From Thermovibrio sp. (lineage in GTDB: Bacteria > Aquificota > Aquificia > Desulfurobacteriales > Desulfurobacteriaceae), in contig WFYG01000008.1 of NCBI GenBank assembly GCA_015490195.1, positions 62,001 through 126,000 on the forward strand: a stretch of 64,000 nucleotides of DNA, given 5' to 3'. How positions within the stretch are numbered: the stretch's first letter is position 1; each line of letters begins with the position of its first letter. Made by a program: the position numbers and the translations under genes. Shown one piece after another: positions 9,244 to 17,933 of the stretch. The notes below the pieces were generated by a model. It was not told the DNA's origin, did no database searches, and saw only the letters and a list, made by a program, of their open reading frames with translations.

Positions 9244-10661
9244 TACAGCCTCTTATAGATTGTTCCCGTAGGTAAGTCCTCAAGGGCGACTCCAAGCTCT
9301 TTTAGTCTATCCCTTATCATATCGGCAAGCTGAAACTCCTTTTTCTTTCGGAGCTCCCCTCTCACTTCTATAAGGAGCTCTATCAGTTTTTCTTCCAAAC
9401 CGCTTTCCTTTTCTTTTTCAAGTTTAAATCCAAGGGTTTTCAGGGCGTTCTCAACGAACTCAACAGCTTCCCTGAAGGAGAGTTTTTCCTCTTTCGTTAT
9501 CCTGCCTTCTTTTAAAGCTCTGTCCTTTAAAAGGTTTGCTCTCTTTACAAGCTCAAAGAGAGCTCCCAGTGCCTTTGCCGTATTGAAGTCGTCATCCATG
9601 GCAGATTCAAACATTTTTCTGAACTCACCAACGGAGATAGTTTCCCCTTCTCCCTCAACCTCTTCAATTCCGTCAATGGCTTTAAGGGAATCTAAGAAGT
9701 TGAGGAGCCTTTTGAGAGCTCTCTCTGCGTCCTCTAACCTTTCAAAGGAGAAGTCAATGGGGCTTCTGTAGTGGGTTGAGAGGAGAAAGAGCCTGAGAAC
9801 GTCTGGAGAGAACCTTTCCAGTATCTCCTTTATAGTGAAGAAGTTACCCAGAGATTTACTCATCTTCTCTTTATTGACCATAACAAAGCCGTTGTGAACC
9901 CAGTAGCGAGCAAATGTCTTTCCCGTGTAGCTCTCAGACTGGGCAATTTCGTTCTCGTGATGGGGGAAGATGAGGTCTAGTCCTCCCCCGTGGATGTCCA
10001 TTGTCTCGCCCAAATATTTCATAGACATAACAGAACACTCAATGTGCCACCCTGGTCTTCCAATTCCCCAGGGAGACTCCCACCCAGGCTCTCCCTCCTT
10101 GCTCCTCTTCCAGAGGGCAAAGTCCAACGGGTCTTTCTTGTTCTCCCCAGGCTCAATGCGGGCGCCGGCACGGAGCTCCTCAACGTTCCTTTTAGAAAGC
10201 TTCCCGTATTCCGGAAACTTCTTAACAGAGAAGTAAACATCTCCGCCGGCCTCGTAGGCATAACCCTTCTCAATGAGGCCGTCTATCATCTCAATAATTT
10301 CCCTTATGTGCTCTGTAACTCTTGGCTTGTAGGTGGGCTCCTTAACGTTGAGGGCTCTCATATCCTCTTCGTAAGAGGCGATGTACTTCCCAGCAACCTC
10401 TTTCCAGCTTATCCCCTCCTCTTTTGCCCTTCTTATTATCTTGTCGTCAACGTCTGTGTAGTTCCGAACGTAAATAACCTTATAACCCCTGTACTCCAGC
10501 CACCTCCTTATAACGTCAAAAACCACTGCGCTCCTTGCGTGGCCTATGTGGGCGTGGTCGTAAACCGTTGGGCCGCAAACGTACATCTTAACTGTTCTAT
10601 CCTCTAAGGGCTTGAACTCTTCCTTTTCACCGCTCATTGTGTTGGTGATATAAATCATCAT
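9243..10661 (-). CDS. cysS: Cysteinyl-tRNA synthetase
   Basis: A class Ia synthetase of 472 residues, the family's usual length. It shows the HIGH motif (HIGHARS) after CGPTVYDHA, the zinc/tRNA segment GRPGWHIECS, GGGLDLIFPHHENE and the KMSKS loop (KEKMSKSLGN). It charges tRNA-Cys in the cytoplasm. RBS GGAGG lies just upstream of ATGATG. It is divergent from mazG, with about 60 bp of shared promoter space. Confidence 0.97.
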   Translation of the reverse strand: MMIYITNTMSGEKEEFKPLEDRTVKMYVCGPTVYDHAHIGHARSAVVFDVIRRWLEYRGYKVIYVRNYTDVDDKIIRRAKEEGISWKEVAGKYIASYEEDMRALNVKEPTYKPRVTEHIREIIEMIDGLIEKGYAYEAGGDVYFSVKKFPEYGKLSKRNVEELRAGARIEPGENKKDPLDFALWKRSKEGEPGWESPWGIGRPGWHIECSVMSMKYLGETMDIHGGGLDLIFPHHENEIAQSESYTGKTFARYWVHNGFVMVNKEKMSKSLGNFFTIKEILERFSPDVLRLFLLSTHYRSPIDFSFERLEDAERALKRLLNFLDSLKAIDGIEEVEGEGETISVGEFRKMFESAMDDDFNTAKALGALFELVKRANLLKDRALKEGRITKEEKLSFREAVEFVENALKTLGFKLEKEKESGLEEKLIELLIEVRGELRKKKEFQLADMIRDRLKELGVALEDLPTGTIYKRL

Positions 10662-10720
10662 CGCCCTCCGGCGTAAATTTCAACGATTATATATAAAGCC
10701 CTTTACAAGGAGGAAGAAAG

Positions 10721-11503
10721 TTGAGCGATAAAAAGTACAGTTTTGAGGATTTAGTGAGGATTATGGAGAAACTCCGCTCGCCGGAAGGTTGCCCGTGGGA
10801 CAGGAAACAGACCCACGAAAGCTTGCTTCCATACCTGTTAGAGGAGACTTACGAGGTTGTTGATGCTGTGAAGAAGGGAAACGATGAAGAACTGAAGGAG
10901 GAGCTAGGAGATTTACTGCTTCAGGTTGTTTTCCACTCCCAGATTGCAAAAGAGAGAGGAGCTTTTGATATTGATGATGTAGTTGACTCAATAGCTAAGA
11001 AGCTCATACACAGGCACCCCCACGTTTTTGAAGGCAGGGAAGATATAAAGACGGCTGAAGATGTAAACAGGGAGTGGGAGAAGCTCAAAGAGAAGGAGGG
11101 AAAGAAGAAAGAGTCTCTTTTAGACGGGATCCCAGAGTCAATGCCTGCTTTAGAGAGGGCTTATAAACTCCAGAAGCGGGCGGCGAAGGTTGGTTTTGAG
11201 TGGGAAAACTTTGACGGAATTAAGGAGAAGCTGATTGAGGAGCTCTCCGAAATAGAAGCAGAACTTAAGAGAGGAGATAGGAAAAAATTAGAGGAAGAGG
11301 TAGGTGATTTACTCTTTATGGCCGTTAACCTCGCCCGCTTTTTAGGTATTCATCCGGAGATTGCACTGAGGAGGGCTAATGAGAAGTTTGAGAGGCGGTT
11401 CCGCCACATAGAGGAGAGGGCTAAGGAGATGGGGAAAAACCCTGAGGAGATGACCCTTGATGAGATGGAAGCCCTGTGGCAGGAGGCCAAAGAGAAGGAG
11501 TAG
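10721..11503 (+). CDS. mazG: Nucleoside triphosphate pyrophosphohydrolase
   Basis: A 260-residue two-domain MazG. The first domain has LRSPEGCPWDRKQTH and the EExxE / ExxD metal motif (LLEETYEVVDA, EELKEELGDLLLQVVFH); the second repeats it (EELSEIEAEL, EEEVGDLLFMAVNLARF). It hydrolyses aberrant or excess NTPs to NMP plus PPi. TTG start with RBS AAGGAGGA 8 bp upstream. The following UspA gene is 33 bp away. Confidence 0.92.
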   Translation: MSDKKYSFEDLVRIMEKLRSPEGCPWDRKQTHESLLPYLLEETYEVVDAVKKGNDEELKEELGDLLLQVVFHSQIAKERGAFDIDDVVDSIAKKLIHRHPHVFEGREDIKTAEDVNREWEKLKEKEGKKKESLLDGIPESMPALERAYKLQKRAAKVGFEWENFDGIKEKLIEELSEIEAELKRGDRKKLEEEVGDLLFMAVNLARFLGIHPEIALRRANEKFERRFRHIEERAKEMGKNPEEMTLDEMEALWQEAKEKE

Positions 11504-11536
11504 TGATAAGATTTTCTAAAACTTTTGGAGGAGACA

Positions 11537-12031
11537 ATGCCCCTTTTCAGGAAGGTTCTATACCCGACGGACTTCTCAGACCTTGCAGAGGTTGCAAAGA
11601 AATACGTTATAAAGCTTAAAGAAGCTGGGACAAAGGAAGTTGTCCTTCTCCACGTTATTCACCCTTTAGAGTTTTCGCTTCCCCAGTTTGACGACCCGTT
11701 TGCCTTAGACGTTGCAACCATTTACGCCCACGTTCCAGAAATTGAAAAGGCAATTCTTGACAATCACGAGAAGATGCTGAAGGAGATTGAGAAGGAGCTC
11801 CGCTCCCACGAGTTTGAGGTAAAGAGGATTATGACTGTTGGAGACCCTAAAGATGAAATTGTTAGGGTTGCGGAGGAAGAGAAGGTAAGCGTCATCGTAA
11901 TCGGCTACCACGGCAAAGGGCTCCTGGAGAGAATCTTAGAGATGGGAAGCACGGCAAAGGCGGTAATAAAGAAGGCAAAGTGCCCTGTTCTTGTAGTTAA
12001 GAAGGTGGAGGAGGCCGATGGGAAGGATTAA
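11537..12031 (+). CDS. Universal stress protein (UspA family)
   Basis: A 164-residue alpha/beta nucleotide-binding protein. The N-terminus has KVLYPTDFSD; the C-terminal ATP-binding signature is VIGYHGKGLLERILEMGSTA, followed by CPVLVVK. The start is placed at ATG 11537 because GGAGGAG (11527-11533) is its RBS; an upstream in-frame TTG would include that RBS. The 3' end overlaps mtnA by 14 bp. Role in stress or metabolic signalling is inferred from the family. Confidence 0.85.
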   Translation: MPLFRKVLYPTDFSDLAEVAKKYVIKLKEAGTKEVVLLHVIHPLEFSLPQFDDPFALDVATIYAHVPEIEKAILDNHEKMLKEIEKELRSHEFEVKRIMTVGDPKDEIVRVAEEEKVSVIVIGYHGKGLLERILEMGSTAKAVIKKAKCPVLVVKKVEEADGKD

Positions 12032-13079
12032 GGACATAAGGCCTTTAAAGTGGACTGGAGAGAGCCTTCTGCTTTTAGACCAGAGAAAGCTCCCCTTAAA
12101 GGAGGAGTGGATTGAGTGCAGAACCTACGAGTGCGTTGCAAGGGCGATTGAGGATATGGTTGTCAGGGGAGCTCCCGCCATCGGCGTTGTTGCCGCATAC
12201 GGCGTTGTTCTGGGTGCAAAGGAGCTGAAAGAGAAGGTAAAGAGCTACGTTGATTTTAAGGCAAAGCTTGAGCTGATAATAAACAGGCTGGCGGCTACAA
12301 GGCCAACGGCTGTTAACCTCTTCTGGGCTCTGAAGAGGATGAAGAAAATTGTTGAGGCCGGCCAGACGATAGATGACATAGTTGCAGCCCTTGAAACAGA
12401 AGCCCTAAACATAGAGAGGCAGGACGTTGAGACAAACAGGAAGATAGGGTTTTACGGTGCGGAGCTCCTCTCCTCCCGTGAGGTCATTCTTACCCACTGC
12501 AACACGGGAGCCCTTGCAACAGCAGGGTATGGAACAGCTTTAGGAGTTGTTAGAGCCGCCGTTGAGATGGGAAAGGAGATAACCGTTTATGTTGACGAAA
12601 CCCGCCCCTACCTTCAGGGGGCAAGGCTTACTGCGTGGGAGCTCCAGCAGGAGGGAATTCCCTACTACCTGATAACTGACAACATGGCCGGCTGGTTCAT
12701 GTCTTTAGGTGAAATAACCTGCATAATAGTTGGGGCAGACAGGATTGCAAGGAACGGAGATACGGCAAACAAAATAGGAACCTACTCCCTCTCAGTCCTT
12801 GCAAAAGAGCACGGAATTCCTTTTTACATAGCAGCTCCAACCTCAACCTTTGACCTTTCCATCTCAAGTGGTGTTGAAATTCCGATAGAGGAGAGGAACC
12901 CTGAAGAAGTTCTATACTGCCATTGCAGGGACTGCCGAATTGCTCCCTACGGCGCAAAAGTGAAAAACCCCGCCTTTGACGTAACTCCCCACGAGAACAT
13001 AACGGGAATAATCACTGAGAAGGGAGTGATAACGGCTCCGAACGAGGAGAACATCGTTGAATTCTTCTCAAAAGCGTAG
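12018..13079 (+). CDS. mtnA: S-methyl-5-thioribose-1-phosphate isomerase
   Basis: A 353-residue member of the eIF2B-alpha/MtnA family. Key stretches are VRGAPAIGVVAAYG, the catalytic-Cys context LTHCNTGALATAGYGTALGV, VDETRPYLQGARLT, the catalytic Asp in VGADRIARNGDTANKIGT, and APTSTFD. It converts MTR-1-P to MTRu-1-P in methionine salvage, or 5-deoxyribose-P disposal. It overlaps uspA upstream and the gspK-like gene downstream, so its mRNA probably continues into the secretion cluster. Confidence 0.93.
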   Translation: MGRIKDIRPLKWTGESLLLLDQRKLPLKEEWIECRTYECVARAIEDMVVRGAPAIGVVAAYGVVLGAKELKEKVKSYVDFKAKLELIINRLAATRPTAVNLFWALKRMKKIVEAGQTIDDIVAALETEALNIERQDVETNRKIGFYGAELLSSREVILTHCNTGALATAGYGTALGVVRAAVEMGKEITVYVDETRPYLQGARLTAWELQQEGIPYYLITDNMAGWFMSLGEITCIIVGADRIARNGDTANKIGTYSLSVLAKEHGIPFYIAAPTSTFDLSISSGVEIPIEERNPEEVLYCHCRDCRIAPYGAKVKNPAFDVTPHENITGIITEKGVITAPNEENIVEFFSKA

Positions 13080-13926
13080 AGGCATCGTCCTCTTCCTCGT
13101 TCTAACCATGGTGGCGGCCGTTGCCGCCTTTCTCTTCTCGGTCTTCTATCTCTCAAACTCAACCTACAGACAGACCGAAGGACTCAAAGACTACGTTACT
13201 TCGTACCACGCAGCCGTTTCAGCCGTAAAAATTGCACTTAAGTACCTGAAGGAAGACAACAACGGCTTTGACGGAGAGGGAGACGACTGGTCTAAACCGA
13301 TAGCCTACAACTACAGAGGAATATTTATCTCCATCAGAATAGCCGACGAGTGCGGGAAGTTCAACGTTAACAAGCTTACAGACCCGAGGTACTACAGAAT
13401 AGGGAAGAGACTCTTCAACGAACTGGGAAAACCGGAAATTGCAGACGCCATAAAAGACTGGATAGATAAAGACAGCGTCTCTTCTACCTTCGGAGCGGAA
13501 GGGAACTACTACGAGTCTTTAGGTTACAGGCCTTCAAACAGACCTATGAAAAGTCTGGGAGAGCTCTTCTACGTAAAGGGAGTAGACAGGAAAACCTTCA
13601 GGGAACTCTCTCCCTACCTCACAGTATACGGAAACGGGAAGATAAACGTAAACTCAGCACCGAAAAAGGTTCTCCTGGCACTCTCAGATCAAATGGGAGA
13701 GGAAGCGGCCGATAGTATAATTGAGGCACGTCCGATAAAGAAATTGGAAACGCTTAAGACGCTCCCGGGGATAGACAGGGAGCTCTACTACGAGATACTG
13801 CCCCTTATAACAAACAAGTGCAACTTCTTCAGGGTGGAGGTAACGGCATCTTACGGAAACTCAACCGTTACCGTTGTAGCTTACACAACAAGGAGCAGAA
13901 TCCTTGAGTGGAAGGTCGTTGAATGA
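13057..13926 (+). CDS. gspK: Type II secretion minor pseudopilin GspK-like
   Basis: A 289-residue protein starting with a positively charged stretch (SSQKRRG) and the hydrophobic pseudopilin helix IVLFLVLTMVAAVAAFLFSV. A soluble GspK-like domain with ADECGKFNVNKLTD follows, and helix-hairpin-helix-like repeats near GKINVNSAPKKVLLAL. GspK caps the pseudopilus tip. The proposed TTG start lies inside the 3' end of mtnA (23-bp overlap) with GAGGAGA upstream. Downstream genes look like gspL, gspM and gspN, which supports the call; they could alternatively serve type IV pili. Confidence 0.72.
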   Translation: MNSSQKRRGIVLFLVLTMVAAVAAFLFSVFYLSNSTYRQTEGLKDYVTSYHAAVSAVKIALKYLKEDNNGFDGEGDDWSKPIAYNYRGIFISIRIADECGKFNVNKLTDPRYYRIGKRLFNELGKPEIADAIKDWIDKDSVSSTFGAEGNYYESLGYRPSNRPMKSLGELFYVKGVDRKTFRELSPYLTVYGNGKINVNSAPKKVLLALSDQMGEEAADSIIEARPIKKLETLKTLPGIDRELYYEILPLITNKCNFFRVEVTASYGNSTVTVVAYTTRSRILEWKVVE

Positions 13927-15143
13927 TAGGGGTTGACTACGGGAGCTCTTCAGTAAAGTGGTTTAACGGAAAGGAGTTCGGAACGGGAATTCCAGAGGGA
14001 AAGAGCTTCACCCTGGGACTCTCATCGTCAGAACTCTTAGTAAGAGAATCTTTCTACCCCCTCTGTGCGGGAGCAAAACTTAAAAAGCTCATCATCAACG
14101 ACGTATCAACGGATCTGTCAGTCCCTCCAGAAGAAATATCTGTAGCCTTCTGCAGGAAGGAAAAACTGGAAAAAGGCTGCAGATTTTTGGTCTTTGTTGA
14201 GAAGAGAAAAAGCTTAGAAGAACTCCCCCAGGAAATCGCATCAAGAGCACAGATAACGGTAGACCTTCTCGGCGGAGTTACAGCAGCGCTGACACTCTCT
14301 GAGAACTTCACACTATTAGACGCAGGAAAGAGAAAAATAGCTCTGGTAAGGGTAGAAAACGGAAAGATTTCAGAAGTTGAAATCCTGAGAGGTGGCTTTG
14401 AGTACCACACAAACTCAGGGGAGCTTGTCTCTGTCCTGAAGGGTAACGAGAAAAATGTAATTCTAGTAGGAGGAGGAGCTTTCTCAGACCGGTTTCGGGA
14501 GGAGCTTTCAAAAATTACAGATTTCTCCGTCCCGGAGTTCCCCCCCTTTGGAAAAGAAACTCCGATCTACTTTAACGCTTACGGACTCTACAGTTTCAAA
14601 AAGAGCCCCTGCAAAGCCTTCTTTAAAAGCTTCTCCAGCCTATCACAGGAGCTCCTCAAGGAGAAGGGAAAAATCATCTTCCTGGGAACGGTAACCGGAC
14701 TCGCCCTCCTTATCCTTACAGGTGGTCTCTTCCTCAGCTACCTGTCTGCCAAAAAGGACTACTACGCTGCAAAGAGGGAAATTACAGGGGAGCTCTCAAA
14801 ACTGCTAGGAGAAAAAGTTTTAGCACCGGAAATTCAGATACCCCAGGAACTTGAGAAGTACAAAAAGCTGGCAGAATTCTTTAGAATAGGCTCCCCCTCC
14901 CTCCTTTACTACTTAAACGGAATCTCAAAGTCTGTAACAAAAGGCGTTACAGTATTCTCCTTAGATGGAAGCCTCTCCTCAGGTCAGTTTACAGTAAAAG
15001 GAAGAGCAGAAGACGAGAAGTCTTTAAAGTCGTTCATTGAGAATCTGAAAAAGTACTTCAAAAAAGTGGCGGTTTCGTCAACAAAAGAGAATAAATCGGG
15101 AATAAACTTTACGGTAAGAGCTGGAGTTGGAAGTGGAGATTAA
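13923..15143 (+). CDS. gspL: Type II secretion inner-membrane platform protein GspL-like
   Basis: A 406-residue protein with an actin-like cytoplasmic domain (MIGVDYGSSSVKW start; TLLDAGKRKIALV; VILVGGGAF) and a single TM helix near residues 247-270 (IIFLGTVTGLALLILTGGLF). A periplasmic ferredoxin-like domain (SVTKGVTVFSLDGS onward) completes the GspL/PilM-PilN pattern. It links the ATPase GspE to the inner-membrane platform. It overlaps gspK by ATGA and the next gene by 17 bp. Identity is by architecture plus neighbours. Confidence 0.68.
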   Translation: MIGVDYGSSSVKWFNGKEFGTGIPEGKSFTLGLSSSELLVRESFYPLCAGAKLKKLIINDVSTDLSVPPEEISVAFCRKEKLEKGCRFLVFVEKRKSLEELPQEIASRAQITVDLLGGVTAALTLSENFTLLDAGKRKIALVRVENGKISEVEILRGGFEYHTNSGELVSVLKGNEKNVILVGGGAFSDRFREELSKITDFSVPEFPPFGKETPIYFNAYGLYSFKKSPCKAFFKSFSSLSQELLKEKGKIIFLGTVTGLALLILTGGLFLSYLSAKKDYYAAKREITGELSKLLGEKVLAPEIQIPQELEKYKKLAEFFRIGSPSLLYYLNGISKSVTKGVTVFSLDGSLSSGQFTVKGRAEDEKSLKSFIENLKKYFKKVAVSSTKENKSGINFTVRAGVGSGD

Positions 15144-15693
15144 CGGTTTAAAAGATAAGTTTACAGAGTACTTCTCCTCACTGTCAGACAGAGAGAAGCG
15201 GGTGGTAGCTCTCGGAATCCCTCTCCTGTTGGTAATCCTGTTTACTTTCGCGGTAATAGTTCCACTCCAATCGTTAAAAACCGGGTATGAAAGAAAAAGA
15301 GCTTTCTTTGAGGAAAAGTTTGAGAAGTTAAAACCGCAGGTTGAAGAACTCCTCTGCCTGAAGAGAGAGTTCAGCCCTATTGAGGAAAAGCTTAAAAGGG
15401 GAGCAAACCTAGACGTTCCGTCTTTCATTCAGACGGTAGCTAGAATGGTGGGGCTTGACGTTAAAAACATAAAGGTTCAGCCAGGAGAGGAGAAATACGG
15501 ATATCAGAAGGAGATAGTTACGGTAACTTTCAAAGAGGCGGACATAAACAGGGTGGCAAGGCTCATCTCCTCCCTTGAGAACGGTTCCTACTACTTCAAG
15601 GCCGACGGGATAACGGTAACAGACTACGACGAGAACGGACTTGTCTCCGGTAAAGTTACCCTCTTCTTCTACAGGAGGGGCAGTGAAGGTTAA
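15127..15693 (+). CDS. gspM: Type II secretion protein GspM-like
   Basis: A 188-residue protein with a short cytoplasmic N-terminus (about 25 residues including SDREKRVVALG, the usual GspM feature). One TM helix (IPLLLVILFTFAVIVPL) and a periplasmic coiled/ferredoxin-like domain follow. TTG start inside the gspL 3' end. GspM partners with GspL in the inner-membrane platform. Sequence similarity to the family is low, as is usual, so the call rests on order and topology. Confidence 0.6.
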   Translation: MEVEINGLKDKFTEYFSSLSDREKRVVALGIPLLLVILFTFAVIVPLQSLKTGYERKRAFFEEKFEKLKPQVEELLCLKREFSPIEEKLKRGANLDVPSFIQTVARMVGLDVKNIKVQPGEEKYGYQKEIVTVTFKEADINRVARLISSLENGSYYFKADGITVTDYDENGLVSGKVTLFFYRRGSEG

Positions 15694-16420
15694 GAGGGCT
15701 CTTCTACTCTTCTCAGTCTTTACCCTCTCTTTTCTGATTTCCCTCTATCTGACCTTTCCCTTTGAGAAGATAGCAGAAAAGGTTCTGGTAGAGAAAGGGT
15801 TCCACCCCCAAAAAGTCTCTTTTTACCACTTTCCGCCACGGTTAACCATAGAAGAACTCCCCTTTAGCAACGTAACCCTGAAAAGTGTCTCTATAGAACC
15901 TAAAGGTTTGAAGAGGTTTCTGGTTAAAGCAGAGCTCTGCGGAGGAAACCTCGAGATAAGAACAAACACCTCTTTAGAGAGAGTAGAGTTTACAGCTCAC
16001 GGGCTGGAGTTCTCCCGCTGTCCGTTAAAATCGGACTTTAAACTGTTGGGAAAGTTAGATGGAAAAGGTTATCTGGTTTTTAGGAAGAGACAGCTAACAG
16101 ATGGCAAGGGAGAGTTTACACTTTCGGGGGTCAGGCTGAAAAACGTCAGATTCGGAATCTTCTCGTTTAAAGAACTTGACCTTGGAGAAGGTAGGGTAAA
16201 CTATAGCGTAATTGGCAAAAACTACTTAAAAGTTTCCGGAGAACTTAACGGAAAAGACGCCCAGGTAGAGATTAAGGGCAACGTTAGCTACAACCCGAAA
16301 AATTACATGAACTCTTACGTAAACCTCAACGTTTCGGTAAATATGAAAACGGGAAAACTGAAAGGTCAGAAGTTCAGGTTTACGGTAAGGGGTAGCTTTA
16401 ACTCTTTAAGGTTCTACTGA
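15683..16420 (+). CDS. gspN: Type II secretion protein GspN-like
   Basis: GTG start at 15683 with RBS AGGAGGGG (15673-15680) gives 245 residues. An N-terminal basic patch and TM helix (ALLLFSVFTLSFLISLYLTF) are followed by a beta-rich periplasmic domain with repeated ENGKxxG-like strands, as in the GspN/AsmA-like fold. It sits last in a gspK-L-M-N order and its stop overlaps ruvA. Earlier GTG codons in frame are inside gspM and lack an RBS. Function beyond envelope association is inferred. Confidence 0.5.
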   Translation: MKVKRALLLFSVFTLSFLISLYLTFPFEKIAEKVLVEKGFHPQKVSFYHFPPRLTIEELPFSNVTLKSVSIEPKGLKRFLVKAELCGGNLEIRTNTSLERVEFTAHGLEFSRCPLKSDFKLLGKLDGKGYLVFRKRQLTDGKGEFTLSGVRLKNVRFGIFSFKELDLGEGRVNYSVIGKNYLKVSGELNGKDAQVEIKGNVSYNPKNYMNSYVNLNVSVNMKTGKLKGQKFRFTVRGSFNSLRFY

Positions 16421-16986
16421 TGGTTGACTACTTAAAGGGAAGAGTATTCAGGAAGTATGGCAACGCCGTAACACTACTGTGTGGCCCCTTAGGCATTAAG
16501 GTCTTCGTCCCTCTTCACCTCCTTAACAGGGTAGAAAAGGGAGAAGAAATTGAGCTCTTTACGGAGTTGATAGTACCGCCGGAGGGAGCTCCCACCCTTT
16601 ACGGATTTGAGACGGAAGAGGAGAGGGAACTCTTCAGGAAGCTGATCAAAGTTCCAAAGGTGGGGAGTAAAGTTGCCATCTCTATCCTTTCTCACGTTGA
16701 GCCGGAAGAGTTCAAGAGAGCAGTACTTGAGGGTGACGCCGACTACCTTTCTAAAATCCCCGGCCTCGGGAAAAAACTCTCAGAAAGGATAATATCCGAG
16801 CTCAGACCGGCAGTTGAAGAGGAAAAAGTAAGAAAAATACCGGCGGAGCTCTACGAGATCCTCACCTCTTTGGGCTACAAAAAGAGCGAAATAAACAGCG
16901 CCCTAAAAGGCATAAATTTAGAAGGGCTCACAGTGAACGACGCCGTAAAGTTAGCTCTTAAACGCCTTTCAGGGAGAAAGTTTTGA
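16420..16986 (+). CDS. ruvA: Holliday junction DNA helicase subunit RuvA
   Basis: A 188-residue protein with an N-terminal OB fold (MVDYLKGRVFRKYGN), tandem helix-hairpin-helix motifs (LIKVPKVGSKVAISIL; LSKIPGLGKKLSERII) and the C-terminal RuvB-binding three-helix domain. It binds four-way junctions and loads RuvB. The start overlaps the gspN-like stop, and the end overlaps ruvB by 4 bp. Confidence 0.95.
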   Translation: MVDYLKGRVFRKYGNAVTLLCGPLGIKVFVPLHLLNRVEKGEEIELFTELIVPPEGAPTLYGFETEEERELFRKLIKVPKVGSKVAISILSHVEPEEFKRAVLEGDADYLSKIPGLGKKLSERIISELRPAVEEEKVRKIPAELYEILTSLGYKKSEINSALKGINLEGLTVNDAVKLALKRLSGRKF

Positions 16987-17933
16987 TAGATAGACCAAAA
17001 ACGTTTGACGAGTTTTTAGGACAGGAGCAGGTAAAGAAACTCCTGAAAGTTGCCGTAGAGTCGGCAAAGAGAAGAGGAGAACCTTTAGACCACGTCCTCT
17101 TTTACGGACCTCCCGGAACGGGAAAGACCACACTTTCCCACATAATTGCCAACGAGATGGGAGCTGAAATCAAAGTTGTAGCAGCTCCAACAATTGAGAG
17201 AAAGGGAGACCTCTTAGGACTTCTGATGAGCCTAAATGAGGGAGACGTCCTCTTTATAGACGAGATCCACAGGCTCAACAGAGCCGTTGAGGAGACCCTC
17301 TACTCTGCAATGGAGGACTTCAGGGTTGACGTTGTTAGCGGGAGCTCCCGCTCAACTGCAGTAACTTTAGAAATTCCACCCTTCACCCTGATAGGAGCAA
17401 CAACGAGACTCAATCTGCTAACCCCTCCTCTCAGATCCCGCTTCGGGCTAATCTGCAGGCTGGAGCTCTATACCGTGGAAGAGATGGTTAAAGTTGCAGA
17501 AGCCGTAAGTAGAAAGCTGGAGCTGAAAGTTGACCCTGAGGGGCTGGAGCTCATTGCCCGGTGCGGAAGGGGAACCCCGAGAATCCTGATACAGGTCATG
17601 AAAAGGATAAGGGACTACGCCGTCGTCCACAACTGGAAAGTAGTTGACAGAGAAAAAGCTGAAAGAGTCCTTAACGAGCTTGGAATAGACTCTTTCGGCC
17701 TTGACAGACTAGACAGAAAGATACTTGAAACAATCGCAGAAAAATTCAAAGGCGGCCCCGTCGGACTCAACACGCTGGCTACGGTCTTAAAGGAAGACGT
17801 AGATACAATAGAAAACGTTCATGAGCCTTACCTAATAGAGATGGGGTTCCTGATTAGAACCCCAAGGGGAAGGAAGATAACGGAGAGAGGCCTTGAGGCC
17901 ATAGGAAAAACCTCTCAGCCTCTCCTGTTTTAA
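16983..17933 (+). CDS. ruvB: Holliday junction DNA helicase RuvB
   Basis: A 316-residue AAA+ motor with Walker A GPPGTGKTTL, Walker B DVLFIDEIHRL, sensor 1 LIGATTR, the arginine finger region PPLRSRFG and a C-terminal winged helix ending PRGRKITERG. It drives branch migration with RuvA. TTG start in the ATGA-like overlap with ruvA. RuvC is not adjacent. The 3' end overlaps the convergent serA end by 4 bp with no obvious terminator. Confidence 0.97.
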   Translation: MIDRPKTFDEFLGQEQVKKLLKVAVESAKRRGEPLDHVLFYGPPGTGKTTLSHIIANEMGAEIKVVAAPTIERKGDLLGLLMSLNEGDVLFIDEIHRLNRAVEETLYSAMEDFRVDVVSGSSRSTAVTLEIPPFTLIGATTRLNLLTPPLRSRFGLICRLELYTVEEMVKVAEAVSRKLELKVDPEGLELIARCGRGTPRILIQVMKRIRDYAVVHNWKVVDREKAERVLNELGIDSFGLDRLDRKILETIAEKFKGGPVGLNTLATVLKEDVDTIENVHEPYLIEMGFLIRTPRGRKITERGLEAIGKTSQPLLF

